A stretch of DNA of 64,000 bases from contig OX421964.1 of NCBI GenBank assembly GCA_949128115.1, forward strand, positions 15,028,892-15,092,891, read 5' to 3'. Of this stretch, positions 52,834-64,000 are shown in pieces. The notes under the pieces were generated by a model. The model made no database searches and was not told the origin of the DNA. It saw only the letters and a list, made by a program, of their open reading frames with translations. The position numbers were made by a program, and so were the translations under genes. Numbering within the stretch: the stretch's first letter is position 1; each line of letters begins with the position of its first letter. The DNA is from Anaspis maculata (Eukaryota > Arthropoda > Insecta > Coleoptera > Scraptiidae).

Positions 52834-54355
52834 TAACACCTTATTCACTTCAAAAACAACAAAAACAAGGGCTCTGAACAAGACGTGGCCAACTATCGAA
52901 TGATTGCGGTCCAGTGCCAATTCACAAAATTTTTTGAACTTGCCTACTACAAGAGACTTTCATCATTCTTAAACAATAGAGGCCTCTTGCGCGATTTCCA
53001 GCACGGTTTCCGGCCCGGAAAAAACACCACGACGGCACTGTCTGATGCACTGGAATTTATCTATGATGCTCTAAACGGCAAAAAAAGCGCTATGGCGATA
53101 CTATTTGACCTCAGCCGTGCATTTGACACTGTCAGCCACAGCCGTCTCTGCAGTAAGCTCTACAATATAGGTGTTCGTGGATCCGCCTTGCAGTGGATGG
53201 ATAAAGAGCTACTTGCATGAAAGGACACAGAGGGTGGTGGTCGGCACCTCGAAATCCGGTGAAGAGCGCCTTCCTGCCGGAGTTCCTCAGGGCTCGATTT
53301 TGTCGCCGCTTTTTATCATTTTCATGAATGACATCATGGGGGAAGCGATGGACTCCGGCAGGATGGTCGTGTATGCCGATGACATAACCATGATGTTCGC
53401 TGAGCCTGAGGCTGGAAACCTCCGGCCCAGAGGAACCGATCTGACTAGTTCCATTACGGACTGGGTTACTGCAAATGGATTGATGCCTAACGTCAAAAAG
53501 ACCCGCAGTATTCGCTTTCTTCCCAAAAACGGTACTTATGATTCCAGCATCCTAATCAGGAGCGGAGGTCAGTCGATACAGGAGGTGGAGAGCGTGAGTC
53601 TGCTTGGAGTACAGCTTGACAATAAGCTAACGTGGGAGCCACATATCACCGGGGTTTTAAAAAAGTTGAGCTCTACCACTTTTCTAATGAAAACTTTAAA
53701 AAACACAATTTCCGATGGCGTTTTGAGGATTCTTTATTTTTCTCTGGTGCAATCTGCTGTGTCCTATGGACTGATCTTCTGGGGGAGCGCCCACCACAGT
53801 CAAAAAGTTTTTATCGCGCAAAAAAAAATCGTCAGGATAATGAAGGGGGCGGACGCCCGACAACACTGCAGGCCCTTCTTTATTGAATTACGAATTCTGA
53901 CATTGCAGTCACTATATATCTACCTCCTAATACTGCAGATAAAAACTGATGAAGGAAAATATCCAAAGAACAAAGACTTACATCAGCATGCCACAAGAAC
54001 TGCTGATAGTATACACATTCCCTTCTCGAGACTTTCTGTATCACAAACATCTCCAATATACAAGGGAATCAAATACTTCAATAAGATTGTAACAGTTGTC
54101 GAATATCACCCCATCACTCACATTTTCAAGAAAAGAGTTTTCAACTTTTTGTGCAGTCAGGCTTTTTATACTGAGGAAGAGTTTATGAATTTTTAATGTG
54201 TTGTAACATGTCACCATACTGTACCTATATTTATACCAGATTTTATATTTATTTATTTATTTTCATACGACGATGTACTATAGGAATGTTATTGCCTGAT
54301 GTATAATAAAGATATGTTCTATGTTCTATGTTCTATGTTCAAGCTACATACTGCG
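52834..54355 (+). pseudogene. 5'-truncated Jockey/CR1-like element: RT and 3' tail
   Basis: RT motifs in order: VANYRMIAVQCQFTKFFELA, QHGFRPGKNTTTAL, LFDLSRAFDTVSHSRL, then a single frameshift near 53,195, then SYLHERTQRVVVG, PAGVPQGSILSPLFI, VVYADDITMMF, and LLGVQLDNKLTWEPH. The frame then runs open to TAA at 54,194-54,196. A 3'UTR follows and ends in about three tandem TATGTTC units (54,315-54,342) instead of poly(A), a CR1-like trait. The endonuclease is missing (5' truncation), with only the one frameshift in the rest. Confidence 0.88.
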
Positions 54356-54690
54356 CAGGCGTCAACTTTTTGTTGACGTCAGGGAAATCAAGGCATGGGC
54401 AAGACGTCGGGCAATTGCGGTGCACCGCCCGTAATTTTTATCGTGAGAAGAATGTTGATGCTGTTGTAAATGCATGACTTCATACTCATACCCTCGCCAT
54501 CATACGCATTTACTTCGGAATCATGAGAACTCACTTCTTTCACTTTGACACTTCTGAAAGTCATCGATGACGATGAGTCCTTGGTTTTATAACCCGTATT
54601 TATCTACTTTTTTCGTACTGAAGTACACGACATTTGTCAAAGTCGTCGGGAATTGTGACTCTTCTTGACCATACATCTCCATTTTTTAAT
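54356..54690. other. No gene seen
   Basis: Short flank with a small inverted repeat GCGTCAACTTTTTGTTGACG near 54,358. Nothing else can be supported. Confidence 0.4.
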
Positions 54691-54944
54691 AACTTTTTTT
54701 TTTTTTTTTTGGCTTTTGGATTCTGGATTTCTCCCATTATCCACTACTTGTTTTTTCCTTTTTATTCAACTAATCCAAAACAAAACAAAATCAGCTCAAC
54801 TGACTTCAATGCTATTTTTATACATTGTTTCTCTGAACAGAGTCGGTCAGTCGTACTGTTGCGGCGGTTCATGTTTGTTTGGTCGATCCATTGTGTGTAG
54901 GTAATATGAGAGATTATAATATAAACCTTCTCCAGGATGTGACT

Positions 54945-55661
54945 TAGATGTTGAGCGAAGTACTATTTAAAAATCGGATGAGGGACATGTAGACCTCCAC
55001 ACTCCCAGTGTTGAGGACCCCTTCCAAATTGAGCGGAAACTGTATCTCTTTCAAAGATGCTAGGTCCTTTATCAGGACTTCCGTTTCACCAACCATGAAC
55101 CATGAACCATGGCTGCCGAGGGATATCTGATTGCACTGACGTGTACCATGATCGTTTTGCAGAGCAATATTTCCTGTACTGCCGACACCAATCCTCTCTC
55201 ATCATCAATTTCAGTTTATTAGGCAGCCACGACCAACAAGGTTGAACACTATGCTCAATGCCAGTATTGGCGCTGTCCTTAGCCAATTGATCAACATACT
55301 CATTATGTTGTATGCCAATGTGTGCCTTTACCCATACCAATCGAAGCGTTTTATTCATTTTTTTGAGGAGTATCAACTCAGATATGCAATTGGACAAGCA
55401 GCTGTGTTGGAGAGGGTATTCATTACCCTGCAATGCCTTCAGAACACTCAAAGAGTCGGATAAAACAAAAGCTGAGTCGTGTTCCGCTATTCGGAACGTC
55501 TTCAAAGCCATTGCAATAGCAAAAGCTTCAGCGCAGAAAATGGAGGTTGAATCTGGTAGCTTGCGCTTTATCTCTGCTTTATTTGATGGGGTGTAAACTG
55601 CAAAACCTGTACCACTCGCGGACTTGGAAGCATCAGTGTATATTTGCAATGCTTGTAGCAT
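54945..55661 (-). pseudogene. RNase H domain of the second I-clade element
   Basis: Catalytic residues are visible: IYTDASKSASGTGFAVY (first D), FCAEAFAIAMAL (E), LSDSLSVLKAL (D), and KAHIGIQHNEYVDQLAKDSA (H and last D). After a triplicated CATGGTT stretch near 55,095-55,112 the frame shifts and continues to a stop near 54,946 (SLIRFLNSTSLNI). It is out of frame with the RT. Confidence 0.85.
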
Positions 55662-57408
55662 CTGTAAAACAATAAGGCTGTTTGGGGGTCAGCTCCCCAC
55701 CAGGTTTTGGCAATCATTTTCATGAAGTTCAGTCCTTTATTACATTTGGCGACTAGGTGTTCGATGTGTCTTTCCCATTTCAACTTTTTGTCAAGAATGA
55801 TGCCGAGATATTTAGTATGGCTACTCATTGGCAACCGAAACTTTCCTAAAGTGATTTGGTCTAATTCAGGTGTATTATGTCTTGTGAAAATTGTCACTGT
55901 AGATTTTTGGGTGGATAATGTAAATCCATGGTTATCTAGCCAAGCTGATATAGAGGTCAATGACCGTGACAAATTTTGTATGCAGTTTTCATAATTTTTA
56001 TGTTCGCTGTATATGCAGAAATCGTCAGCATATTGTACAACCCTCGTCGAAGAGCTATTCTTGTGTATATCACTCGTATAAATATTGAAAAGATTTGGGC
56101 TCAAGACGGCTCCTTGCGCAAGTCCGAGTGATAGGACCCTTGGTCCTATAATTTTGCCATTTTGTTGACGCAAGAAAACTTTTCTCTCAGTAATCAGACC
56201 GACTATTGTTGTTGCAGCTTGTGGTGGAATACCTATATTGTGTAGCTTGTCTAATAAAATGGAAGGAACGACCGAGTTGTAAGCGCCTTCAATGTCCAAA
56301 AACGCAGCGCACAAGTAATTGTTTTTTGTATGGCACAACTGTATGTCAGTTACTATTCTGGCAATTGCATTCGAAGTGCCCATTCCTTTTCGAAATCCGA
56401 ATTGGTTCTGTGGGATCAATTTCTTCTTATACAGCCACCAATCCAGTCTACCTTTTATCAACCTTTCGAACGTTTTATAAATGCATGATAGTAGAGAGAT
56501 TGGGCGATATGAAGAAGCCAGTTGCGGATCTTTATGTGGTTTAATTAGTGGCACTACGACCACTTCTTTCCATGAGACTATGTTTTCACCTCGAACCCAG
56601 ATGTCATTGAAAGTACTCAGAAGGAACTTTTTGCCCTCCGGGGGAAGATGCTGCAGCATAGGGTATCTGATGTCATCGAGACCTGGTGATGTGTTTGGGG
56701 AAAGTTTTATAGCTCTTTCCAGCTCATGATACTGGAATGGTTGTAACCAGAAGTTATCGCTCTCATTTACATTTAAATTTTCACTTGATATCCTATCAGG
56801 AAGACGCAATTCAACCGAGCAAGGTGTAATGTTTGTTAGTAACTCTTCGGCCCAAGCCGAATCATCACTAGTTGGTTTATTGGATTGTAGGGGAATTCTT
56901 TTCATCCACCTCGCTTGTTTCCATAACTCCGCCGACGGAGTGGAGCTATGGAGCTTTGAGCAAAAATTTTTCCAACTAGCTTTTGCTATTCTCTTCAATA
57001 GTTGTTTGGTTTTTGCCATTTCCCTTTTACAATTCCAATAATTTTCTAACGTGCTGTTGTTTTGATAACTTTTCAAAGCCTGTTTTCTTGCGTTAACGGC
57101 CTCATCGCATTCACGATCCCACCACGGAGCTGGTGATCTTCTCTTTATTTTATATGGCTTATTTTTTGGAATGGCGACTTCTGCCGCCTCATTAACTGAG
57201 TGCCGAAAATAATCCAGTTTCTCCTGTGCGGAGTTGAAATGAGGCAAAGAGTCTTCACTGAAACTCTGACTTGTAAGTTCGTAATACCGTAACCAATTCC
57301 CTTTTTTGCAGTTCCACCTGAGCCTAGGTTGAACCGGACATAACACCTCCAAATTTGACTGAATTGTGAAGTTGATTGCAAAATGATCGGAACCGAGTGT
57401 TTCAGGTT
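55640..57408 (-). pseudogene. RT domain of the second I-clade element
   Basis: Starts at the end of the endonuclease (KPETLGSDHFAINF). WWDRECDEAV and SWKNFCSKL come before the RT core: NTSPGLDDIRYPML, YRPISLLSCIYKTFERL, NQFGFRKGMGT, LDIEGAYNSV, GLAQGAVLSPNLFN, VVQYADDFCIYS, and KYLGIILDKKL. At TALLFYRCYK the sequence jumps into the RNase H start in another frame. About 200 residues of thumb and connection present in the first element are missing. The open frame upstream of 57,408 lies in the fold-back insert. Confidence 0.9.
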
Positions 57409-57410
57409 TA

Positions 57411-58044
57411 AGAGTCCTCTGTACGCTTAAAGCAGCTCCGACTAAAAGGCCTCTAAATCGAAGGCGGTGATTCTCTTCCAAATGATATTTAGTGATTACA
57501 CTTCATATCTTCATAAAAACATGTGAAATGAAAAAAATCCGAGAAAAACCGATCACAGCCGAAGATAGTGAAATTTTACGGGCGCCATCCTAGAGCCTTT
57601 ATTTGACTTGAAAGAAAATTCCTTTTTCCAAGGAGGACTCTCTACAGTATTCTGCACCAACGTACCGGGTGATTTCTCAATAAAATATCTGGAGCCAAAG
57701 TTATTTGGCTGTAAAAATTATTAAAAAAATGCTTAAAAATTCGGAGCTTCATATCTTCAGCTGAAAATTTTTTATTGGAAAACCACCCGGTACGATTGTG
57801 CAGAGTACTGTTGAGAGTCTACCCTGAAAAAAGAATATTTGTTTCAAGTCAAATAAAGGCCCTAGGGTGGCGCGCGCAAGATTTGACTATCTTCGGCTCT
57901 GATCGGTTTTTCTCGGATTTTTTTCCGTTTACATATTTATATAAACATATGAAGTGAAATCTCCAAATGCCAGTTCAAAGAAAATCACCGGCTTCGATTT
58001 AGAGCCATTTTAGTTGAAGCCACTCTGAGCGTACAGAGGACTCT
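57411..58044. mobile_element. TA-flanked fold-back 'AGAGTCCTCTGTACGC', 0.63 kb
   Basis: AGAGTCCTCTGTACGCT at 57411 pairs with GCGTACAGAGGACTCT ending at 58044. TA is outside both. The arms continue as inverted copies (CTAAATCGAAG, CACTTCATAT). It splits the retroelement between DWNI and KPETLGSDH. Confidence 0.82.
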
Positions 58045-58620
58045 TAATATTCCAGTCTAGTTTAGCTGAGATACAATCGGACACCAGTGAAATATCAACT
58101 GCAGACCTTCGTTGACCAAAAGGGGAGAGTCTAGTGGGAGAACCGTTATTCAATACCACCAGATCACAATCATTAAGAACTTCTCTTATTTGATCGCCAG
58201 TATTATCGGATCCATGCGAACCCCACATCATGTTATGGGCGTTGAAATCTCCCCCTATCACCGCTGGGTGCGGGGCGTTGAGGAAGATATTATGCCAGTC
58301 CTGTCTAGTAGTTTGGATGTTTGGTGGTCTATACACAGAAAGAAATGTGACTTTGTCCTCAGTATTTAACACTTGGACGGCACAAACTTGGATTTCTTCA
58401 CGGAAATTATTTGAGATAGTTACCTCTCGGAATTTTATATTTTTGGCGATTAGAATAGCTACCACGGTTCGACCATCATCCCTATCTCTTCGAATTACAT
58501 TATACCCATTGAATTTTACCACTATAGACCTATTCGGTGAAAACGAGAGAGATAGACTTATACAGAAATCCAAGGAGGTTATAATTATAGCAGGAGGGAA
58601 CATGAGCTCAAAAAAGTGAA
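58045..58620 (-). pseudogene. Endonuclease domain of the second I-clade element
   Basis: Motifs: GYNVIRRDRDDGRTVVAILI, FLSVYRPPNIQTTRQDWHN, VIGGDFNAHNMMWGS, VLNNGSPTRLSP, RRSAVDISLV. The N-terminal QWN motif is missing, and the segment before SPNRSIVV is frame-disturbed. Confidence 0.85.
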
Positions 58621-59019
58621 GCCGTGTGACGTCACGTTCTGGGTATGCAACCCGTAAGTTATGAACCACACGAAGGCACACGACCACGAGTCACAGAGGT
58701 CCATCCCACAGAATCATAAATCTGTCACTGCGAAAAGCGTAGTGACAGAATCAGTCAGTTTCTGTGTTTGTGTTTTTCCTTTGCCAATTTCTCATTTTCA
58801 TAATGGCGGAATCAGTAGCTTTCATGGCTTTTGGATGCCGAGACCACTAGCGGTCACCGCCCAGAAAGAAATTTTTCGAGCAGAAAAAGCAAAAGGGCAT
58901 AGCGTAGCAGTAATGGAAAGCAGAACAGAAGGAACAGAGACGAACAGAAGCAGGTGCAGATAAACAAGTTACAAGACTCTAGATATGCCAAACCAAGAAT
59001 ACAAAGACCTACAAGGCAA

Positions 59020-59290
59020 AGTGCCTAGATGCACGCTTAATCCAAACGTGAAGGCTGGAAGCAGCGATTTGCAAGGTTGGGGTGTGGTGATGGGGTACAG
59101 ACGAGTAGCTACTGGAAGCTACCAGGGTATATCATGTTGTGGAAAGGAGTGAGACGACGGAGCACTTGAGGTCATGTCAGGAATCGCTGAAGGAGGGCAG
59201 AACTCTGAGGCAATTGTTGGGAGATGACGAAAAGGGGCTGAAATGGATGACAAAGATTGAAAGAAAACAGAAGCAGAAGAGGTGCAACAC
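59020..59290 (+). pseudogene. C-terminal scrap of a non-LTR ORF
   Basis: After a frameshift it reads SETTEHLRSCQESLKEGRTL and LGDDEKGLKWMTKIERKQKQ. This fits the C-x-C-G...TTEHLxxxC tail of many non-LTR RT proteins. Very short and decayed. Confidence 0.4.
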
Positions 59291-59439
59291 TGATGATGAC
59301 AAGAGTGGCAGTCGAATTTTGTTTTATATTTATCAACATCCTTTTATTTTGCGGCGTAGTGGTGTGAATAATACAAATAAAAATGTAACATTCTCATAAA
59401 ATATCAACAATAAAACTCAGTTCTTTCTCGACATTGAGT

Positions 59440-60530
59440 ATCAAATTTTTCTTGATGTATGAACTTCTCATCGTCTCTTGTCTTCAGCGAGCGTTCTTCC
59501 TTTATTCCAGCTCAGTCAATTTTCTGTTATTTATCTTACTGTTGCGTCCTATGCTTCTTTTTGTCTTTCTTGATTTCTTATTCCTGTCATTCTCGCTTAT
59601 CGTTCTACTGGTCTATCCTCGTTCATGCTCTCTAGGCGTCCAGAGCAACTCAGTTGTCTCTTATCTACAAATTTTGTTGCAGGCCTCATCTTAGCTCTTT
59701 TCTTACTCGGGGTTACGAATTGTGTCTCCTCACTATTTTTTTTACTCCGCAGACGCATACTTCATCCCCGTTGCTTCACGCTCCTTCTGCATTCTCTTAG
59801 ATAAGACTTCCATGTCTCACCTGTGAGTCATCAGTCAGTATTGATCTGAAAATCGTATTATAGGTACTTTCAGCTTGGTCTTCTTCGTTACTTCTTTTTT
59901 ATTCATTAGTGTCTTAGTAGTACATATTACTGGTGGTATTCTTGTACAGACTTTTTATAGCACTAGTTAGTTTCTTTTTCACTCCTCGTTGCTCTCTGAA
60001 TTTTTTGATGCATTGTGAAGATGAGGCTTTGCACGCTACCTTTTTATCGGAGTCCACTCTGAGTGTTCAGCAACGTTGGCTCTATTGTCTTTTTCAGTTT
60101 CTTTCCCAGTAGTTGTATATTTGCATTGGCATGTTCAGCAAGGTGATGCATTTATGGTTTGCACACTCGTTAAGAACCCCCTTTTCTTTTCTATGCTTTA
60201 TATTGTAGATTTCCAGCAGCAATCTTTTTCCCTCTTCTCCCAAAGCTATTTATTATCTCTGATGTAAATTTATCATGTCCAGGAGCTTTGCCGTTTTTCA
60301 GTTTCAGGAATGCTTTTGTTCTTTCAGGTCTTCTGTTAGCGTCCCTTCATTTCTGTCTTCGATCGTATTTTCTTTGTTAATGTCGTCTTCATCAGTCTAC
60401 CTTGGTTGTGCACTCAGTAACTCTTGGAAATATTCACTCCATCTTTCCATTACTTCTTCAGAGACCACCAGTAGTGCTCGATCCTTCCTTATTGATTATG
60501 GAATGTTCTGGTGAGGTTCAGAGATCTTGA
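59440..60530 (-). pseudogene. Decayed N-terminal RT region of a non-LTR element
   Basis: Minus-strand fragments include EEVMERWSEYFQELL (about 60,465-60,420) and NGKAPGHDKFTSEI (about 60,290-60,250). These are the linker and first RT motif of RTE-like elements. Many stops and frameshifts follow. The rest to 59,440 is only loosely assignable. Confidence 0.5.
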
Positions 60531-61527
60531 ATATGGAAAAGTTATTTTCAATTGTAAATTTTCAAAGAGATTTACTCAAGTTTCAATAATAATTCTTGGG
60601 CCAAGCAGTATCGTTCTTCTGATTCATCATTATTCTGTGGTTTTTTAATGCCTTTCATCATGGTGCTCTAAACTAAGATCTAGGCCTCCTAAAGCTAAGC
60701 CTCACATCATATCCATTTCATCAAATCATCACCTATGCACAAAAGAACTTGAAGGTTGACTGGGTCGAGGCGGTCATACTTCAAGTGACTTTTTTCTTTA
60801 TTCACTTTCTTCTTGAGTAAAAGGCAGTATCTTCTCTTCGATCGTGCATGTGAAATCCAAAAATAGGCATCCTTGAATTTGGAAAGATAAAACCAATATT
60901 ATCAAAATTTTGTGGCATTTTTGACTCTCAATTACCTAATTGACTTGCTTCCATTTTATAAGTATGAATTATCCAGTGTAGGTGCACACTAGTACAACAC
61001 ACACGTAGGTCCGTACGCACAATATTGGTAACTGTACTAGGTTAAAAAGGTAGGTACACAGTAGCTGTGCACTGGGCAGTGCAGGAGGCATACTTTGGCT
61101 TGCTCGAGCTTTCCATTTGTTTGGTCTTCCATGAGTTTGCAAGGCGGTTATGTCCTTTTCAATTCGGCACTGGACAAGGGCACACGTCGTAGAGGATAGA
61201 ATCAAATCATTTGGAGCTGCAAATCTTGAATTGGGCATATTCGTAACTTCAAAATTTATTGTTCCAGGTTCACTTACTTGTGCAACAGTATTTTCTAGTT
61301 TGGATTGTCTTCTGCTTGGAAAAACTGTCTCTGAACGGCGATCGCTGCGGTTTTCACATTCAAAAACCTCAAAAGCGATTGAAAATGCCACATTGAAGAG
61401 CGAAACTGACAAATGAAAAAATTTAACCACAAAAACGAATGATATGCTGTCACTTTGCTGTATAATTCTGTGGGATAGACCTCTGTGATTCGTGTACCTT
61501 CGGGTGGTTCATAACTTACGGGTTGCA

Positions 61528-62379
61528 TACTCAAATACATGATTTCCCCTCACCCCGTTCCGCATCAAATTTCCTCGCCTACAAGCTGGGTTACGTTCCC
61601 TCCTTATATTCTAACCTCCTTGCAGAAATCTGTGTGAGAAAAGAGACACAAAGTGAGTTGCGCGCGCATCTGAACGACCATCTAGGGAAATTCAGCATGA
61701 GGTTTGCGCTCCTGATATTCCCTGTATGTTTCATTTTTGACGGAGCATGTGGATGAAGACTTCAACTGCCGTCATTTTGACGTTTACGCTAGTGAGAATT
61801 CACTGCTGAATGATGAGGTGACCTCCACTCAAAATGGAACAAGATGTGTGCCAGGGCTACCCCTCTGAAGGAAGGAGAGGCAGAGACCGTGTAACCGCAA
61901 AACATACAGGTCAGCAGCATTCCCACCTATTACAGAACATGTATGCCGGGTCAACCTCATGGAAGAAGCTTTGCATCCTTTGTCACCGACAGCAACTCTT
62001 CGAGGGCCTAGAGAACTACGACTATGATCTATAAGTGCTCCCAGAAGGTAACAGTAGCCGAAGACAGGCCGACCTGTAAGAATTTGTCACACTATCGCGG
62101 ACAGAAACACTCAAAGAAACTGGGGAGTCTGGGAGCTACTAGGTACTGTCCGTGTTTTTCGCGATCGGGGACTTCTAATCTAACCACATCTTGTTGCTTT
62201 TAACCACTCTTCTTTCAAGGTGATGTTTGCTGCAGGGAGCATACATGGTACCTACGTACCAGGGATCACGCGAATGTACCGTACACTTATCACTTCAACT
62301 GTTTGACACTTTGACTTTGATTTTTCCAAGGATGTCATTTTTCACCATTTCACCTGACTGTTATCATGGCACCGAGTCG
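61528..62379. other. No gene recognised
   Basis: Short frames only, for example 61,834-62,034 (plus), which contains CILCHRQQLFEGLENYDYDL. I recognise no domain or terminal repeat. Confidence 0.4.
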
Positions 62380-63130
62380 TGCAAATGCGCGCGCAGACCA
62401 GGTAAAACTGATGGGTGTATTCCTGGCTTGAACCATGTTTCACTAATTAGCGCAATATCAATATTCTGATCGTATAGGAACTTGACTATACAGGGTGATT
62501 CAAAAATGGCGCATTTCCTCCCGTGTACGTTGTGGGAGACGTTGAGGGACCACGGAAAAAATAGTAAAAAAAAATTGCCTCATTTATTCTTTGAGTTATG
62601 AAGAGGTGAAGTTGAGAAATTAACTTTTTCAATTTGCATGATTTCAAAGCAAAGCACTGTTACTTGCGAAGAGTCACATGTCGTTAGTAGTTCCCGATTG
62701 AAAATTTCTCTTGCAACTGAGATTTGAGTCGTATTTTCAAATTTCAAAACTCGTCTTTCACCTCAAAAGTGCCGTGAAAATACATTTGGCAAGTATGTTT
62801 GGTATGGTGTGGCAGGTTCTACAGAGTTTCCAGGGTAACAATCCTAACAATACAATAATGCTATTGTGATGTACCTCTTTGATCTAAAGGTGCCAGGTAG
62901 GTACTGATGCGATGCTGCCAGATTGGACAGATTTGTTTTTGTTAATAACTTGCAAATCGAAGCCGATTAATTTTTTTTATTATTTTTCCCATGCTCTGTC
63001 AACGTTCATTATAACGTGCCCGAAAGGAAATGCGCCATTTTTGAATCACCCTGTATATAGTGGAGTCGGTACGTTCGTAAAATCCAATATTCGCTGCAAA
63101 TTTGAGGAATGCAATGCCCTTTGGCATACA
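62380..63130 (-). pseudogene. Endonuclease N-terminal fragment split by a fold-back
   Basis: On the minus strand LRTYRLHYIVKFLYDQNIDI continues as ALISETWFKPGIHPSVLPGL once the 62491-63053 insert is skipped. FLYDQNIDIALISETWFKP is a clear apurinic-type endonuclease N-terminus. The rest of the element is absent. Confidence 0.65.
62491..63053. mobile_element. TA-flanked mariner-type fold-back, 0.56 kb
   Basis: CAGGGTGATTCAAAAATGGC and GCCATTTTTGAATCACCCTG with TA outside. The pairing is strong near the tips (GCGCATTTCC) and weaker inside. Confidence 0.85.
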
Positions 63131-63198
63131 TGTTCTCTGAAGATTTTCAAGCAATTTTGGTCGAGGCGATTTTCCAAATTTTCGTGCAGGGGGCGTAT

Positions 63199-64000
63199 AC
63201 AGGGTGGAATATAAAAAAAGTGTAAAAGTTAGTATTTCATGAACCAGACCAGGTAGAATTATGCGAATATCGTCATAAGATGCCCAATTTCAAGATGAAA
63301 AAAGTGCAATGAGCAGTTCTGACAGTTCTTTCATATTTTCTGGAAAATCATGAAATAACTGAAAATTGTCAAAAAAATGATTTTTCCAAATAAATCAGTA
63401 ATTTTTCAAAGCGTTAGAGTACAACTTGGTATTTCTACCATAACTCATGTTTCAAATGAAATGTGGTGGAAAGTATGAATCTAGTAATGCTATTTTCAAA
63501 AAACAGACTGTCAACTTTTTTTTTCTTGTGATCGCCATCTTGAGTCTCACCATAGCTGAATGGTTTCAACAGTGAGTGGTAATCATTAGAATGACGTCAT
63601 GGGACAATTCAAGTGGGTAAAAGACAACCTTACATAGAGCAATAACTTCTTCGCCGAGAAAAGAAATCGCTCGATTTTCTGCTTTTCACAGAATTTTATC
63701 GCTAACGATGGCTGATGTGACCATGGTATGGGTGAGATAGCTGTGGTGTTATGGTGCGTGATTGTTTGTTAGGTGGTTCGCCAAAATTCATGGCCGCAAG
63801 TTGAGTGGTTTGTGTTTAGTGGCTTTTTAAACAAAATATGTGCCACTTTTTAATAAAAAATACAAAAATAAACAGGGTGTCGTATGTATCTTATACCTCA
63901 TTGTGAAAAACCTGCCTAAGGAATCCTTGAAATTGATAGTGGATATGCTTCTTATGAATATATTCGGTTGTCACCGACTTCAAAAAGTAATAAAGATGAA
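63199..64000. mobile_element. Starts of one or two mariner-type elements at the window edge
   Basis: TACAGGGTGGAATATAAAAA at 63,199 and AACAGGGTGTCGTATGT at 63,873 look like TIR tips. Their partners are not in the window. I see no coding sequence in this stretch. Confidence 0.45.

Larger units (their letters stand above)
54691..58620 (-). mobile_element. Second I-clade element, internally deleted, with a fold-back insert
   Basis: It runs on the minus strand from a truncated endonuclease near 58,620 to a poly-T at 54,690-54,709 (its poly(A) end). It encodes endonuclease, RT and RNase H like the 1.5-10.9 kb element but is clearly diverged. A deletion joins RT to RNase H, and a TA-flanked fold-back (57411-58044) splits endonuclease from RT. 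No gag is visible. The upstream limit is the inverted repeat at 58,646. Confidence 0.85.
58646..61527. mobile_element. 2.9-kb TA-flanked TIR element with decayed retroelement inside
   Basis: TGCAACCCGTAAGTTATGAA at 58646 pairs with TTCATAACTTACGGGTTGCA ending at 61527. TA lies outside both. The TIRs extend about 100 bp (shared CACAGAGGTCCATCCCACAG-like sequence). The interior carries decayed non-LTR fragments rather than a transposase. Confidence 0.65.

Noticed and set aside
57408..57481. N-terminal extension of the second RT frame beginning MEENHRLRFRG
   Set aside because: It lies wholly inside the TA-flanked fold-back insert, so it is not native RT sequence.
62380..62490. Joining the 62.4-kb endonuclease fragment to the 58.0-58.6-kb endonuclease as one split element
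   Set aside because: The 58.6-kb copy seems to have its own version of this region (before SPNRSIVV), and the sequences differ, so they are probably two elements.
1..64000. tRNA, rRNA or other structural RNA genes
   Set aside because: I looked for cloverleaf-like arms and conserved box sequences by eye and found none I could support; a tRNAscan-SE or Infernal run would be decisive.

Overview
The window looks like repeat-rich nuclear DNA of an insect. Two arthropod-type ZAD C2H2 zinc-finger genes with introns are the only secure host genes. Nearly everything else is transposable elements: I-clade and Jockey-like non-LTR retrotransposons, Tc1/mariner-type and hAT-type elements, a DINE-1/Helentron-like repeat family and many long fold-back (palindromic) elements. 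There is no sign of prokaryotic gene organisation. I cannot name the species or the order. Layout: 1-0.9 kb holds a degraded reverse-transcriptase (RT) tail on the minus strand. 1,501-10,895 is one full-length I-clade retrotransposon on the minus strand, with a 13-bp target-site duplication (TSD), a poly(A) end, gag, a 54-aa intermediate ORF and an endonuclease-RT-RNase H ORF2. Three fold-back elements interrupt ORF2, and each keeps its own TSD. 11.6-14.3 kb is a repeat of 'family A' (TCCG microsatellite, subterminal inverted repeats) carrying a TA-flanked fold-back insertion. 16.1-19.0 kb is a TTA-flanked terminal-inverted-repeat (TIR) segment with a possible small spliced gene. 19.1-20.5 kb is ZAD-C2H2 gene 1. 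20.8-29.0 kb is a second family A copy split by a hAT-type insertion (20,952-28,503) that contains several nested, nearly concentric palindromes and a third family A copy. 29.4-30.8 kb holds two more TA-flanked fold-backs. 30.8-42.8 kb lies between two copies of one 15-bp sequence and holds broken gag, EN and RT pieces of Jockey-like elements plus four further insertions. 43.3-45.3 kb is a run of mariner-type fold-backs. 45.6-46.9 kb is ZAD-C2H2 gene 2, a paralogue of gene 1. 47.3-48.3 kb is a 110-bp satellite rich in heat-shock-element-like GAA/TTC pentamers. 48.3-51.4 kb is an inverted-repeat unit whose loop has an LTR with a non-LTR gag inside it. 51.4-54.4 kb holds retroelement fragments, a hAT MITE and a Jockey/CR1-like RT. 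54.7-58.6 kb is a second, internally deleted I-clade element on the minus strand. 58.6-64 kb is decayed retroelement sequence with further fold-backs. How the parts fit: the host genes appear to be single transcription units encoding nuclear DNA-binding proteins. The rest is a layered insertion record whose order can be read from TSDs and from interrupted copies. The I-clade element keeps open frames once its three insertions are discounted, so it moved recently and those fold-backs are younger still. Coordinates of element ends come from matching terminal repeats by eye; exact divergence values were not computed.
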